A DNA stretch of 64,000 bases from positions 57,489,775 to 57,553,774 of the forward strand of contig NC_086283.1 of NCBI RefSeq assembly GCF_021018805.1. The letters are read 5' to 3'. Below the pieces are notes generated by a model, which did not search any database, was not told where the DNA came from, and was given only the letters and a program-made list of their open reading frames with translations. Each line of letters opens with the position of its first letter. Position 1 is the stretch's first letter. Below are positions 18,901 to 32,700 of the stretch, in pieces. The position numbers and the translations under genes are program-made. Origin of the DNA: Prinia subflava. Taxonomy: Eukaryota > Chordata > Aves > Passeriformes > Cisticolidae.

Positions 18901-21900
18901 CCTACCACCATCTCCCCAGCCAAAGCTCAGCTTCTGCAGATGTGGAGCAAGAGAGACAGCACAGAAAAGCCTTAAGCCTCCCTGTCCCTGCCTGGAAAGC
19001 CACTTTGCAGTGGTACAAGCCAGCAGATGAGAGGCAGGTGAGCTATCAGTGCTCAGAGGACATTTAGGCACATGCAGAGTGGCTGTAACAGGCCCCCTCT
19101 TGTTTTTCACCTTTTAAAGCTTCTTGAGAGGCCTGAATGGCCCTGATCTTGCATTATGTCCTTTGCACTGCTGAGCAAACAAGCAGGGCCTTGTCTCCAC
19201 TAGACTCCTCCACCCTTTGTTGGCTGCCTTTCAGTTATCTGCCTTAGTGCATTGCAGGCAAATATTTGCTCTGTGGTCTCAGACACTACCTCACTCCTGC
19301 TTGCCTAGGTTCTCACTTCAGTGCCTTGAACATTGTGCTTACTCCACCCACACCCTAGGGTGACCAAGTCACAATGACACAGCTTTGTGTGCACTGCTGT
19401 CCTTCGTGTCCTCCTCCCCTGGCACTGGCGAACATGCAGGTCAGAGATGTCCAGGCTGCCAGACCCACCTGCAGTCTTTAAAAAGTGTGTCCTTGCTGGG
19501 GAGTGTACCAGCCATGTCCAGCCCACCATTAAGCACCAGGAGATGAAGAGAGGGGGCAGATCCTATGCCTGCTTTCTGTGAGCCTCTGTAAATGCTAAGT
19601 TCCTGTGTCTAAATTTGCAGTGACTACAGTCTGCTGCAAGTCCAGATGCATAGAGGCTTGATGTTTCATTTTTTTTCACCCACTTGCAGGTGCCTTGCAA
19701 GCAGAGCAGTCACTTGGGAGGGCTGCGTTTAATTATGTGTGTAGTCTTTTATGGGCTGAGTTCCCATAAGGACATATAAACTACATAAAATCATTTGTTG
19801 TGACCACGGGGAGTGCTATGCAAGAAACAGCCTGGAAGGCCACCTAGGTCTCCTCCTCTAGGGAAAACTGTCCAGTTAAGGCAGATGCAGGTTCATTCTT
19901 CTGGTGATGCTCTCAGTGCTGTGCCCAATTTGGCTAGGTACCACGTATTCTCCCTGGGAAAGCCCTGACTTAGACAATAAGGAGAAAGAATAAAATGAAG
20001 TTTCCTGTTGTGTTCTGTTCTTTTTACTTTTTTTTTTTCACCTCTTCTAAGCACACAGCCCAAAAAGCTCAAAAGTGCTGCCAGACCCTTTATGTTACAG
20101 CAATGGGGCAAAGACCCCTGAAGTGCTCTCTGTGTGTCCTGATAGCAAAGATGGCCCGTTCTGCATCTGGAGAAGTTTAGGCAGGACTAACACCAGTGCC
20201 AAGGTAGCTCATGAGCACTGTTAGAGTGAAGTAGCAGCTTTGCAGATGGCCCACATGGTATTAATTGGGGAGGTACCAGGGAAGGGCCACACACCAAAGG
20301 GTCAGGCTGCAGCTGTTGTACCAGTTTCAAGGCACATTCTGCTGTGGGATGCCTGCTCCAGGGAGGCACTGCTGCTGCTGCAGTGGCATGGAGCAGTCAG
20401 AAACAGTACAAAATTGTACATATGATCCACTAGCCCAGCTGCCAGCACCACAGTGACCAGCTCCAACAGCCATGGATCTATCCAAGATGGTGGGATTGCC
20501 TTCCTGGAGCTTCTTGCAAGGCTGGTGTGTGCAGAGAGAAATTAAGTATGTGGTTTTGATGAAGAAACACCAGCATAAAATTTGACAAGTTCTTCCCTTC
20601 AAGCAATTTGTCTTTCTTTCTAGCCAGAACATTCACTTCGCACAAAGCCAACAGAGAAAAACAGAAAGTCTCTCTTGGTATTGGCTGTCAAAACTCAAGT
20701 AGCAATGTTAATTTTGAAAGTAGAAGGGAAAGGGAGTGAGGTCAGGAGGCAATTACCCATTGATCCCAGCTGCATGGCACAAGGCAGACACTCCCCTGGG
20801 CCTCACTTTGCAAGCCTGTCATTTCCAGAAATGACAATGAGTCACATTTGCCCCATGTCTCACTTAAAGAAACTGAAAGAACTAACTGGTAAGGCACTGG
20901 GAAAGGCTTGTTGTGAGTCATGCTGTCAGAGCCACAGCTGCACAGGCACAGGGAAGCCCACATGGCTTCCCAAAAACTGCAGCGCATGGGCAAAAATGTC
21001 CCTTAAAATCTCCAGAATCTGCAATCAGTGAGACTCAAGCACCTTCAGAAAGGCAAGATATCCAAGGGGGATACTGAGGGTTCAAGATGATCAGTGGCAT
21101 AATGAAATGTCCAGTCATTTGTACAGCTGGTTTTGGCTGGGTTTTTTTTTTAACCCATAGTGAGTGCTCTCAAGTGGCCTGGAAACAGGCATCTGAATAG
21201 TCATTAAGAAAGCATTTTGTCCAACACTCACAGGTGCACAGTAACTGAAACATTACAGGTGAAAAGGGAGAGTTGTTAATTTCCTGAGATCAACCAAGCA
21301 GGCCAGCACATGGAGTTAAATCTCCATTGCTTCTCAAAAGGTTACAGCAATGAGAGAAAGACATTGAATACATTCCTTTCCAGTCAGCTCCTACTTAATC
21401 TGAACTGCAAATGCTGGAGAGCCTTGGCCTGTGGCAAAACATCAAAGGTAATCTGGCACCTTTGCTGTGCTTTCTTAATTGCCTTCAAGTTTTGGATTTT
21501 CTAAAGTGTGTTTTAGGGAATAGCAACAAGTCTCCCCATGCCAGTGTTTTGCCCCTAAGTATTTACATTAGTCTCAATTTTGTGTAATTTTGTGACTGGG
21601 ATTTTCCTTCATTTTCTCCCCTATTTAAGCCTGCTACAGACAGAACCCAAAAAGAAGGGAGATCCAAAACCTCCTTAGAACCAAGGGGCAAACCCACAAA
21701 GCCCACGCAGTTTTCAAGGCCACATTCTTGCTGTGGCTATTCCCCAGGGAAGCAAGGCTGTGCTGAACCTGCAGGCTCATGACACGCACCTGAGGCAAAG
21801 GCTCCCTCCCTGCTGCAGCTGCAGTTGTCGGTCAGCTTATTAGTTCACTGAACTGAGATCTTCTGCTTTTGTACACTGACAGGTGAAACTGTGGAGGATA

Positions 21901-22434
21901 ACATGGTATGCACTCTCTCTGTCCTCTCTTCAGGAGGGTGGATTCAGTTTGCTGCACAGCGAAGTGCCCACACACACCTGGGCAGGGAAGGCAAAGGGAG
22001 AGGGAGGGGAGCTGGGAAGGCTGCCAGCTGCAGCCTGAGGGAGCAGATGGAGATGCAATGTTAGGGTTAGAGAAATGCAGTGAGTGGGAGGCACCAAAGG
22101 AGAGCTCAGACACAGAGAAAGGGTGGAAAGGAAGAAAAAGTTCTCTTTGCAACTGTCTGTAAGCATCAGGAATTCCAGAGCATTGGGAAATTGCATTTGG
22201 TTTGTATGGCAAGGTTCTGGTAACGGGGGCACTACAGAGATGGCTTCTGTGAGGAGCTACAGAAACCTCTCCCATGTCTGACAGAGCCAATGCCAGATGG
22301 TTCCAGGACAGATCTGCTGCTGGCCAAGGGCAAGCCACTCAGAGATGGTAGTAATGACTCTGTGATAATATCTTGAAACAGGAAGAAAAGTTACTGCAAA
22401 GAATTAACTGTGGCCAGAGAAGAGAGGAGTGAGA
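9931..22434. other. Long intergenic stretch, no gene recognised
   Basis: About 12.5 kb with no domain-bearing open frame. The many 60-120-codon frames overlap one another on both strands and have no recognisable motifs. Local features include a near-duplicate 'catattctataactg' unit at about 11088-11135, a possible orphan exon at 13457-13554 and a 14-bp palindrome at 14782-14795. Confidence 0.55.
14782..14795. repeat. Perfect 14-bp palindrome
   Basis: CTTAAGTACTTAAG reads the same on both strands. It lies beside several imperfect repeats of 'tgtactt' and 'cttaag' (14751-14795), so it probably arose by local slippage. No function can be assigned. Confidence 0.7.
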
Positions 22435-23078
22435 ACCTGTGAGAGGAACAGTTGGGTTCCTCTCATATATTCTGCAGACACCAGGAGAAGCTGAGGGAGG
22501 ACGTGCTCCAGGTGCCAGGACTGAGATTCCCCACGCTGGAACAAGTGGGTGCCTGAGAGGAGGCTGATCCCACGGGAGGCCCCTGCTGGAGCAGGGTTCT
22601 GGCAGGGACCTGCAGACCAAAGAGAGAAGAGTCCATGCTGGAGCAGGTTTCTAGTAGAACTAGACCCAGAGTAGAGCAGAAGAAGGACACCTCTCCCTGA
22701 GGAGTAAGCAGCAGCAGAAATAACATGTGATGGACCCAACATAACCCCCACTCCCCATCTCCTTGCACCACTGGTGGGAGGAGGTAGAGAATTGGGAATA
22801 AAGTTTAGCCTGGGAGGGCAGGAGGGGTAGGGAGAAGGTGTTTTTAGGATTTGTTTTACATATTCTCTAGCTCTGATTTTGACTGGTAGTAAATTCAACC
22901 CAAGTGAAGTCTGTTTTGCTCATGATGGCAAGCAGTGAGTGATTTCTCTCTGTCGTTATCTCAGCTCCTGAGCCTCTCCTTATCTTTTCTCTCCCCTGTC
23001 CATTTGTGGGGGAAAGTGATAGAGCAGTGTTGGTGGGCACCTGGCATCCAGTCAGGGCCAACCCACCACAGAGGTCCA
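22435..23078 (+). mobile_element. LTR-retrotransposon-type avian repeat fragment
   Basis: The block holds recurring 'ctggagcag' phrases (about 22530-22660), then 'accactggtgggaggaggtagagaattggg', then a U5-like stretch ending 'gtgggcacctggcatccag..caacccaccac'. This order of phrases is one I associate with an abundant bird endogenous-retrovirus repeat. The family name and exact ends are uncertain. No intact gag, pol or env frame is present; the 164- and 102-codon minus-strand frames over it are chance. It is a decayed non-coding remnant. Confidence 0.5.
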
Positions 23079-24999
23079 GCTGTTTGATGAGGAATAGAGT
23101 AAGACACAGGCATGGTGTAGAGCACAGGCCAGGAGTAGCTGGAGGCCTCTTTCAGGGGTAAGATCTGCTTAAGGCCTCTCAAGCAGATGTAATAGTTGCA
23201 GACAAAAACCCATTTCATATTCCTTTCAGGTGGGCCCTGTAGCTCAGGGCCGTGGATGACTGAGCTGTTTGATATCCTGCTCCCTATGGAAACTGGACCT
23301 GTTCTACCAGATCCAAAGGAAAAAACTTATTTGATTAAAGGAAACAAACACACAAAAATGACCAAGAAAATAAGCGAAGCATGAACACTCGATCCCAGAC
23401 ATATCTGCCTCAGGTAGTGTGGTGTTCAGAGCTGCTGCTGGGTTGGAGGTTACGTGATGCTATGGCTGCAGATGCCAGGTCAGAGCAGAACAGGAGCCCT
23501 TTTAACTCAAAAGTATGGCTCAGAGAATGGCCAACTCCAGGTGCCTCCAGAGATTACAAAAAGCTACAAGGTGATGGTCAGAAACTAACTGTGGCTGCCC
23601 TATTTGTCTTCTCCTGAATCTCCTGGTAATTGGATACCTGAATAATGAGCTTTGAGACACCCTCCAGAATTCAGCCATTATGATGCACTACACCAGTCAC
23701 TAACTCTCCACCTGCCCTTCAGCTAGGTCTTTCTGGGGCTGACATTTGAGAGTTGTATCAAGAATGACGACGACATGAGTTTCAGATTTGGCAGAATGGC
23801 TCAAATGATGAAACATCTGCCCAAATCTTGTAATTTACACTTCCTGACCTAATTTACAGTTGGTGGGGGGAAACCCAATGTAATTTGCATGTCATATCTT
23901 CCACTTTGCTATGTCACACCAGAGAAAGGGAAAACTTAGAAACTAATTTAATGGAGCCAGCTATAGATGAAATAGAAAGTAACCAGCTCACATCAGGACA
24001 AGTGAGAGAAGTTCACAGTTTTTATGTGTCACCTGGTATTTGACTTCTGACAACCGATGCAGCTGCCAGATCTAGCTGAATGGCCTATGCCAGAATCTCA
24101 GTCACCCTGGCTGAAGGAAAAGAATTAATAGGCTGCAAGAGCACCAAAGGGCCTTTGCCTTCTTTAGTCTGGAAGATGTGCAGGGCCCAGGAATAAATTT
24201 CGAGTTGCTGTTCTATGTTAGACTGGTGGTTTTGTGCAAGGGCCATGTCTGTTTCTCTCTTGCAAGGAGATAGAGAGCAAGAAGAAAGGGATATTCTCAG
24301 AATTAAAAAGAAAACCTGAATACAATCCTGCAAGTTATTCAACCAGTGCAAAGCACTCACTTTTATTCCACACCTCTGGACGATAAAGCACAATCAGTCT
24401 CAATTATCTCCTTCCTGAGCACTTCTCAAGGAACCATACTGAGGCACTCAGAACTAGAGGAACTTAAAGGTTAAGGGGAACAAGTAGACTGGTTCCTATA
24501 CCACATATTCAAAACACTTTTCCTATGCTCTTAAGGTTCAAGTTGACATAGAAAATTAATAGTACCGTCAAACATCTATCAAATCATTAAAGGCACACAC
24601 CATTTTGTTGTTGTACTTCCCCTCTGCAATTGATTTGGAAAGCACGAAGATTATTGCAACCGTGCTACAGACTCTCCCATGAAGAAATCTGTCTTTAGTG
24701 GAAATCTGCAAGGAATGATCTGACTTGCATGTGTGAAACACAGCCTGAAGCCATGCACAACATGGAGACTAAAAAGCATTAAACAACTCCCACAGCACTG
24801 AAGAAGGCATGGTTCATATTTAGAAGTCACAATAGTCCTACACCAAACTGATTATTGGTCATAAACCAAAGTGCCGACATACAACAGCTCCAACAGTGTG
24901 CTCACAGCTTCCTTCCCCTCCCCTTCCCTCCCCTCCCCCAGCTTTGTCATGCCTTTGAAATCCTAGCATTCGTTATCTTAAAACAGAAAAACCCCATTC
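23079..24999. other. Intergenic, no gene recognised
   Basis: Non-coding DNA with only short overlapping open frames. It ends in a C/T-rich tract around 24903-24941 just before a CpG-rich patch. Confidence 0.55.
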
Positions 25000-25330
25000 C
25001 CTCTCCTGTTTCTTCAGTGCCAGACCCGGAACCCACGCAGCGTGGAGAAGAGACAGGGTCCAGCTGTGTGCCGGCGGGTGAGCGGGCACAGCCAGCGCCC
25101 CCGGCGCCGCCGCGCTCCTCCGCTCTCCCTCCGGCTTGGCATCCCCGGAGCACTCTTGGTGGGGCTTGGCACTCCCTCCGCCCAGCGTCACTGCTTCGAA
25201 AGGATGTATCCGGAAGGCAGGGCTGTCTTCCCGGAGCACCGGAGCTTTCAGCTGGGACTGCAGAAGTGTTTTCAGCACGTGCGGATGTTTACCGAGCAGC
25301 TCTCCTTAGGGAATACGTCAGGATGTATCA
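25000..25330. promoter_or_regulatory. Orphan intergenic CpG-rich patch
   Basis: A sharp rise in GC and CpG (for example gcgcccccggcgccgccgcg near 25096) within AT-rich DNA, about 12 kb downstream of the JUN-family gene and 19 kb past RNF170. Frames of 157 and 161 codons run through it on the plus strand, but they overlap each other and have no recognisable domain. A good donor-like GTGAGC lies at 25078. It could be the promoter of an unannotated transcript or an enhancer-type island. I see no evidence that decides. Confidence 0.35.
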
Positions 25331-25616
25331 ATGTGCATAAGAACATTGATCACAGGAAAAAAAAAGAAATACCTGATTTCAACAGATTAACTCCAGATGT
25401 GGCTCAGAACAGTTCCATTTGCAAAAACGTTTTACTGTCACTCATTCTGTTGAACCACAGAAGTCAAGACATGGGTAACTGGACATCATGCCACAGCACT
25501 AACGACTCCAGTTAGCTTTTCTTAGCAAGGGCCTGAAATCTGATATCATCAGAGCTGGACTGTCTCTTCTCCTCTTTTGCTCTCTATAAAAGTTTAATTT
25601 CTGAGTTGCAACTGCA

Positions 25617-25652
25617 CTCATATATACACACAGACACACACACATATAGATA

Positions 25653-25683
<31 letters not shown>
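25617..25683. repeat. Compound CA/TG/TA microsatellite
   Basis: Runs of (CA), then (TG), then (TA), with interruptions. The CA and TG blocks are partly complementary, so the tract is a quasi-palindrome and could form a hairpin or cruciform. Length polymorphism is likely. Confidence 0.9.
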
Positions 25684-25684
<1 letters not shown>

Positions 25685-26891
25685 AGGAAGTTATCCCAAA
25701 GAGCAACACTTTTACAAGAAGAAAATCATCCCTCCTTGCACTTCAGTATGTTGATACAAAGGAAGCATTGTATCAAGCATGATTTAAAAGTACTTTTTTA
25801 AAAGCCCAAATCACTATGTCTTAAGCCAACTTTTAAATGTCTTGCTGAAATAATAAAAAACGCAGCCAAAAATATGAATATAAAGCAATTTTAATTTTCC
25901 TCTAGATATTTATATCAAAGAAATAATACTCATGTCCAAGTACTGTACATACAATATCTTCCTTATAAACTCTGTAGTTTAAAACACATGTACAAAATTG
26001 CACATTGCAGTTTGCAAAAAATCATAAATACATTTTTGCATGTAAACAATTCCAGCACAAGGATCAATGTTATACATTCCAAAATGTCTAAGTGTCTGCT
26101 CACAAACAAAAACAAACGAAAACCCCACTGTGATCTCCATAAAGGTCCTAATGTTACAAATCAATCATTAACAGATTTCTAACTGATGTACAACACACAG
26201 GGATACATAAATGAGCACAAGGCAAGTCGCCTTTTAGTCAAAAGTACTTAAGACAGAGGCTTGGAATACAATCCTGCTGCCATTTAAACTCACGGTATCC
26301 ATCCCACAGTATTTAGTGGTAGCAGCATTGTGTTAATTTTTCCAAGATTGCCAATTGCAGTATGCCTTACTTTCAATTCTCAAACAAGTTGGCTACCACT
26401 GAACAGTAGGAATTTTAAATTTATTGTAAACACAGTTATCACTGTTGTATATTCAGTAAATTACAGTATTCTCCTAAACACATCACTAAATTAAGAAAAT
26501 GTTTTACATTTAATCAAGTGCAAGATGCCCACTAGTATCATCCACTTTGTCTCAGAAATAAGTATTTTGAATATAATACAGTTAGCAAAAGTAATGTAAA
26601 AAATTACAATGGACATAATCCTCAGTTGTATATTATTAAGCCCTGTAGCTTGTTTACATTTTAAAAAATCACCACATCAGAAAAAGTGTCATTCAAAATC
26701 TCTCCTGACCAAATCCAGCAAATGAGTAGCTCCTGAATTTTGTTTCACTATCTCCATCTGAGTGCAATGCCCTTGGCAGCATACCTGTTTGAAGACTTCC
26801 CAAAATCAGTAAGTTTTATAAAGGTCAATGAGATCCATACAGAGTTGTTTTGTTGTCTGTTTTGGGCTGCTTTGTATTTTTTTGTTTGTTT

Positions 26892-26893
<2 letters not shown>

Positions 26894-26932
<39 letters not shown>
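26894..26932. repeat. 39-nt poly-T tract
   Basis: An uninterrupted run of T, flanked by T-rich sequence with scattered G (tttgtttgtttgg before, ttaattttttttatttcattgggg after). It creates spurious poly-phenylalanine open frames. The length is likely unreliable in assembly. Confidence 0.95.
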
Positions 26933-26937
<5 letters not shown>

Positions 26938-29711
26938 TTTTTATTTCATTGGGGTTTTTTATTCTATTCACATACTCCAATTTTATAAAATTCTACCAGA
27001 AGCAGAGGTTTTTAATGGGTTTCTCAGAGGTTTCCTCTGTGCCAGCTAATTTAGTAAGGCAGACTACAAAGGTACACATAAACCCAACTTAAAAAAACTC
27101 AGGAAAGGAGGTAGGCAGACACCCACCCACCAACTAGTTGCATGTAAGCTGCTGGAAGAGCAAAGCCCAGTTTGAACTGCTCTGCTTCCACCTTTCATTT
27201 TGGAGAGCTACCCTGAAGGAGAAAGTGTCAGTGCCATGCCTGAAGGCCTATGAAAAATCAGCTTGAAGAACTGTAGGAAGCTGCAGTTTGCTCACACTTC
27301 TTTTGGAGAAAAAGAGAGCTTGGAGATGCTGGTGGTGACACAGCAGGGAGGGGATTCCAGCCCTTTACAGGAAATCCTTTATTCTGTTAATCACTAGGTG
27401 GCATGAATCCCAGTAAGGACCACAGAACTTGTGTGATACCACCAGCAGCCCCAGCCCATGACATTGCAAGGTATTGTGATTATAGCAATGCAGATCTTTA
27501 AGTGTTTTCTGCATCACAGAAACTCAGCAAAAACCAGAAACCACCAAGGGTTTTCAAAGCAGGGTCCTACTGACCAAGAGCTCTCCTTTATCTGATAGGA
27601 GATAGTTCCTCTGTTTAACTGCTTGAAAGACATACTGCACAAAGAATGACAAATTTCATCTTTCCCAGTCTGCACCTAACCGGAGCTACTCCTTTCTAAG
27701 GGGATCTCTTCTGAGTCAAACAAGATTATCCATCACAAACATCATGCAGTGACAGCACATGTGCAGTCCCCAGAAACTGCAGGAACAACAAGCCAACTTT
27801 AGATGAGCCACTACAGGAAAGAGAAACTGCCCTGGAAGAACGTTCTACAACTCCAGAGATGGAAAAACACAGAAAGCTGAAGAGCTACTTCACCAAAAGA
27901 CTTATTCAGCAATTCAGGCCCAGCTGCCTTTCCTGGTAAGAATCTGCATAGGGAGTCTAAGAATTACCTTCAGACATCATAAACTAGAGGTAACCTAAAA
28001 GACTGAGTTTTAAGGCCAAGGAGGCTCAGGGCCCTTCACAGCAGAATATCCCTGGTACTGCCACCTCTTAATCTCTCTACCCTTCTCCCCCTTCTCTCCT
28101 TTTGACTCTAAGAAGCCAGTACACCCATTCCTGATTAGAAAGAGTGGGAGTGGCAAAAATCACTGGCTAAATTTTGGTGTGCAAGAGGCCTATGCAGACT
28201 TGCCTATCATTTTCTATTTAAGTCAGGAATTGCACAATACTATATTGCAACACTTACTGTCTTCCCTTTGTTCTGTACAAAGTAGCAAAGCACAACCAAA
28301 GCAAAATCACTGTTGGGAGTGTTTGGATTGATGGCTCACATGTCAGAACTGCACTAAGTGTCTCTGTAATTACCCGCACTTTGCAACAAAGCAAAATAAT
28401 TCTCCAATATATACTTGTGTTGGGCCTTTTGTTTCGGGTTTGGGTTTGATTCTGTGGGTTTTGTTTTTTTTTCCTTGGGGGGTGGGCGGGAGAGTTGACG
28501 AAGCCTGAATATTTAATCTGTTACACGAGGAGGAATGCTCAAGGGGCTCGCAAGAACTTGTTTTGCTGCACGTTGAGCAACACCACACGGCAAAGCCTTG
28601 AAATTAGAGCAAATGCTTGAAGCTGCGAAGGGCGTAGCTGCCTTTTGGAGCTCGTCCTTCCTGGGCTACATTTTATTAGAGAGCAGACCTTTGCATCACC
28701 AGTCAGCATGCAGACCTGGGCTTTACTTCATGACATTTCAGTATGGTAGTTGCTATGACTTTAAATAAATAAGGGTAAGTATGAAATCACTAGTCATCAG
28801 GCCAAACAGGGAGGGGCACAGTTGCTAAAGAAGAGACATTTAGAAGACATTTAAGCACTAATAATAAAACAAAGTGAGTTAAAAAGCATTCCGGAGAGCA
28901 GTGTTAATTATCTGCCACTTAAACACACAACAAATATTACCATTAAATACTGTTTCAGAGATAATTTTTTTTCCCCTTGGATTCCATTTTTTTTTTCTCT
29001 TTCCTGGTGCTGATAACTTTGACTATCATCTCTAACTATTACCAGTGGGGAAAGGAATAAAGATGTAAACTTTATTAGACACTACTGGCCTGCTGGGAAA
29101 GTGGTATCAAAGCACGTGGACATACCAGCTTGCGTGGTGATTTCAATTATAGGATGCACACAAAGACTGTCAAAAATCACAAGGATTTACAATACCATTT
29201 TACTAACTGGCACAAAATTGTTTGGATTGATAAAAACTCTGGCAGCATTTTAGGAATCCCTGTTCTGAAGGTGTCATCTTGCAGACCATAGATAGGTGCC
29301 CTGGCTACCTATGGCTGTAACTTAGTGACATTAGAGATAACAAGAACACTTAACTCCCTAATAGTATTTCCTCACTATTTCTATCATCCTCCCATGAAGG
29401 ATGTTAAAAGACAGAATGGCAAAAGTCAGAAAAATCCAAGAACTCAAACTCTAGCTCTACTTGTGAAGAACAGCAAATTATGTATCAGTTTCTTCTACTG
29501 CTCTCTTTCTATGGCTGTTACTAGGGAAAAAGAAGGAGACTACCTAAATACACTCTCTGGAATAGCACACTAACTTTATTTGACCCTACTCCCCCACTTG
29601 TGTCCTGTATTACAAGAAAATTTGAAGATTTATGAAACAGAGGTGTGGGAAAGATTGTCAAGTTCAGTATGTTATCCTTGAAATTACTCAGCATGTACTA
29701 GAAGACTATCT

Positions 29712-29749
29712 TTAGTTAGTCAGTCAGTTAGTTAGTTAGTTAGTTACTT
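29712..29749. repeat. Tetranucleotide (TTAG)n microsatellite
   Basis: About nine to ten copies of TTAG/GTTA with two TCAG variants and one TTAC, next to otherwise unremarkable AT-rich DNA. Confidence 0.85.
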
Positions 29750-32700
29750 AGCTATTTTAAAATTGTTAGTTCTTAAAGGTCAATTTTCCATATGAGGCAG
29801 GAGGGACATTACTTGGGGCAGTGGGCAGCTCTTTCAAAAGGACAAGCAAACGGGTATCAAACAGCTCCTCAGAGTTCAAGTTACTGGTCATGATTTTTCA
29901 CCTATTCAGTCCATTGTTTAAAAACAGAATGGCAGTGAGAAGCCTGGTTCTTGACAGCTTCAGCTTTCCTCATCTGTGACAGAAGTAATACCACAGTTGT
30001 ACAACCACTGATTGTAACTGAACAGTTGCAAGACATGCTTCAAGGTACTTATTAGAAAGGTTTTCAAATTTATTCAAATAAATTTTGAGGTAAGAGTGAA
30101 ACAAGACTCAACCCAAAAAAAAGTAATTGGAATTGCAAAACCAAACCAGAGACTGCAACCAAAGGCTTTTTTTCCTCCCCTTCTATGGGATGGGAGTATG
30201 TTACTGATATCCAGCAAGACAGCTCTCCAGAATGCAGGGACCCTATTTAGGTGACTTACAATTCCACCCATACTTGGTTCTTAACCAGTAAGTAACAGTA
30301 GTAGTGAATCTTATCAGCAGTGTGCTAAATATCAGAATCTAGCAGTGTATTAGTGCACAGTGAACTGGTCATATCTATTATCTCCATGACAGCAAGGCTT
30401 CAAACCCAACCATCACTTCAAAGCATTCCTATAGAAATGGTCATTATTTAGCCAGAACATTTACTCCTTAAACTATTGCAGACCCTGTTTGTTACTATTA
30501 CTAGAAATTGAGAGCAAAGCTCAATTTACAGCTAGCTATGCTATGGATAGAGACTTTTTGACAGCAGACAAAAAGGCAAACATCACATAGGTAATTATTT
30601 AGGGTGACTCCTTTAAAACATTATTTATGATAATCATAATTTCATCTTATAGTAAACTACTACACATGAACTGCAGCACTTCAGATAACATTAAGGCTAA
30701 ATGTGACTTCAAAATAAGTTCTCTTTTTGTGTTAATTCAACATTGCAAGGCTTGACAGTCCTCAAATTTGACTGGAAATCTAAAAAATCGCCTTGTGATC
30801 ACTCACAGAAATGCAGCTTAGTCTTCTGAAAGAATGTGACCACAACAAAAGCATATGAAAAACTCCATTTTGTACTGTTGCCGCCAAGAAAATCACAGCT
30901 CCTTCCTTTGGCCATCCCCTTCTCTATGCATGCTGGTGTCTATGCACAACACCTTGACATGCATTTGCAGGTATCTGTGCCTCAGAAGAATTAGCTCATA
31001 AAGGCTGGATTTGCTGTTTCTTCAGTTAGTCCTCACTGACTTGAGAGGATACCGCCCAAGCAGGACTCCAGCACAAGAACTCATGTCCCCTGCAGACACA
31101 AGATCAAGATTCAGAGTTTTTACATCAGTAATGCATTTTTATCAAGACTACTCAACCGAAAGCTGCATTTCAATACACAGCACTGGTGTGAAGATACAGA
31201 TCCTAGACTGGTTTCCTTCCTCCCCACCACTGTTTCCCCTGTGGGACCCTTCAAACACAACTACAGCAAGGCATTCTGATTGACCCATACGAAGCCAATT
31301 GTTTCAACATCCAAGCAGAGATCCGTTTTGTGACTATATTGATGCAGAAAGTAAGCCTTCAGGTACGCAAGAGATTAGGAAAAAGTGCTCCAGACCAAAG
31401 CAAACAGCAAGGATCAATGCCCATAGCAAGGCAATGGGATGGTGCCTTGGAAAGCTGCTCTTGTTATGATTTATGTGTATACATTTCTAGACTCTTTTAG
31501 CAACACACAAACAACAGCAGGTTCTCCACTGTGCACTCATTGTTGCAGCGTTTCTCAGAAACCTACATTTAGCTTGTCACACATGACCAACTCATAGAGA
31601 AGTTACTTCAGTCCTGCCTCCAAGCTACTGGGTGGTTATGAAGAGTGAAGTTTCACAGCACAAACAGCTGCAAGCCACTTCACAGGATAAAAAGATACAG
31701 ATCTCTAAGATAGGATAAAGAGAGACAGTTCTCTGAAACACTGGAGAGGAGTAATTATGAATTACTAAAACCTCTTTTCTCCCATAATGTACCATAAAGA
31801 CCTAAGTCTCCATATATTCAGATTTAATTCAACACCTTCATAGTAAAGTTGCACCATGTGCAGCAAGATTAACAAGTTTCTTACAAACTTTAGAATCTGC
31901 ACTTTGTCACAGGAACATTTACCATTCTTCATCAGATACATTAAATCCTGATGCAACGCCACAACAGGTGACTGTGGTGTGAGAAGGATGAGTTAACATT
32001 TGCAGGATTATTAGGCACTGTGAAAGCTTTCTGTCCAAGATTTTTTTTCTGCTGATACAGGTCTTGCTAAATACTGAAAGAGGTGAATCCCTGACAGACT
32101 TTACTGTCCACCTCTGCTGGACAATGAGCAGTCACACAGAGAGTACTGATCAAAAGTAATGTCTAACAAGCATTATACCAGGCTAAGAACTCTTCAACAC
32201 TCATTCTTACAGTAAAACTTCAAACAAAAAACCTGGAAAATGGAAGTGATTTTGTACAAATCAAATACGTACACAGATATGTCATACTCTAATTTGTCTA
32301 GTTGCTAAACATAGAAACTTGGAGAATCAAGTAAGGAAAGAGCAAAATTATCCAGCAGCAGTTACAGCTGCACATATGAATAAATGAAAATGTAACTCAT
32401 TGCTTTTCCTTTTTTAACTTGCACTCCAGAAGCAAGACACAAAGAATGTATCAAAGAATGACTTATTTTACAAGTAGATGGGTTTTCCTCTCTTGCATAT
32501 GAATCTCAGATACAGAAAAAAATTCTCTAATAAGCTGCTGGATTCAAATAATTAAGACTCAAGTTATGGCAGCCAAAATGCTATTTTCAGCACAACTAGT
32601 CATTCAGACCTGGCACACACTTGTACTTCAGACACTATCAAATAATATTTTGGGAAGCATCAAAGCTTTATATGACTGATCAAAATTTAGTTGCCACATA

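Noticed and set aside
22404..22898. A 164-codon minus-strand frame
   Set aside because: It lies antisense to an LTR-type repeat and has no domain.
24855..25515. Two plus-strand frames of 161 and 157 codons
   Set aside because: They overlap in different registers, owe their length to a CpG-rich patch that is poor in stops, and show no domain or conserved motif.
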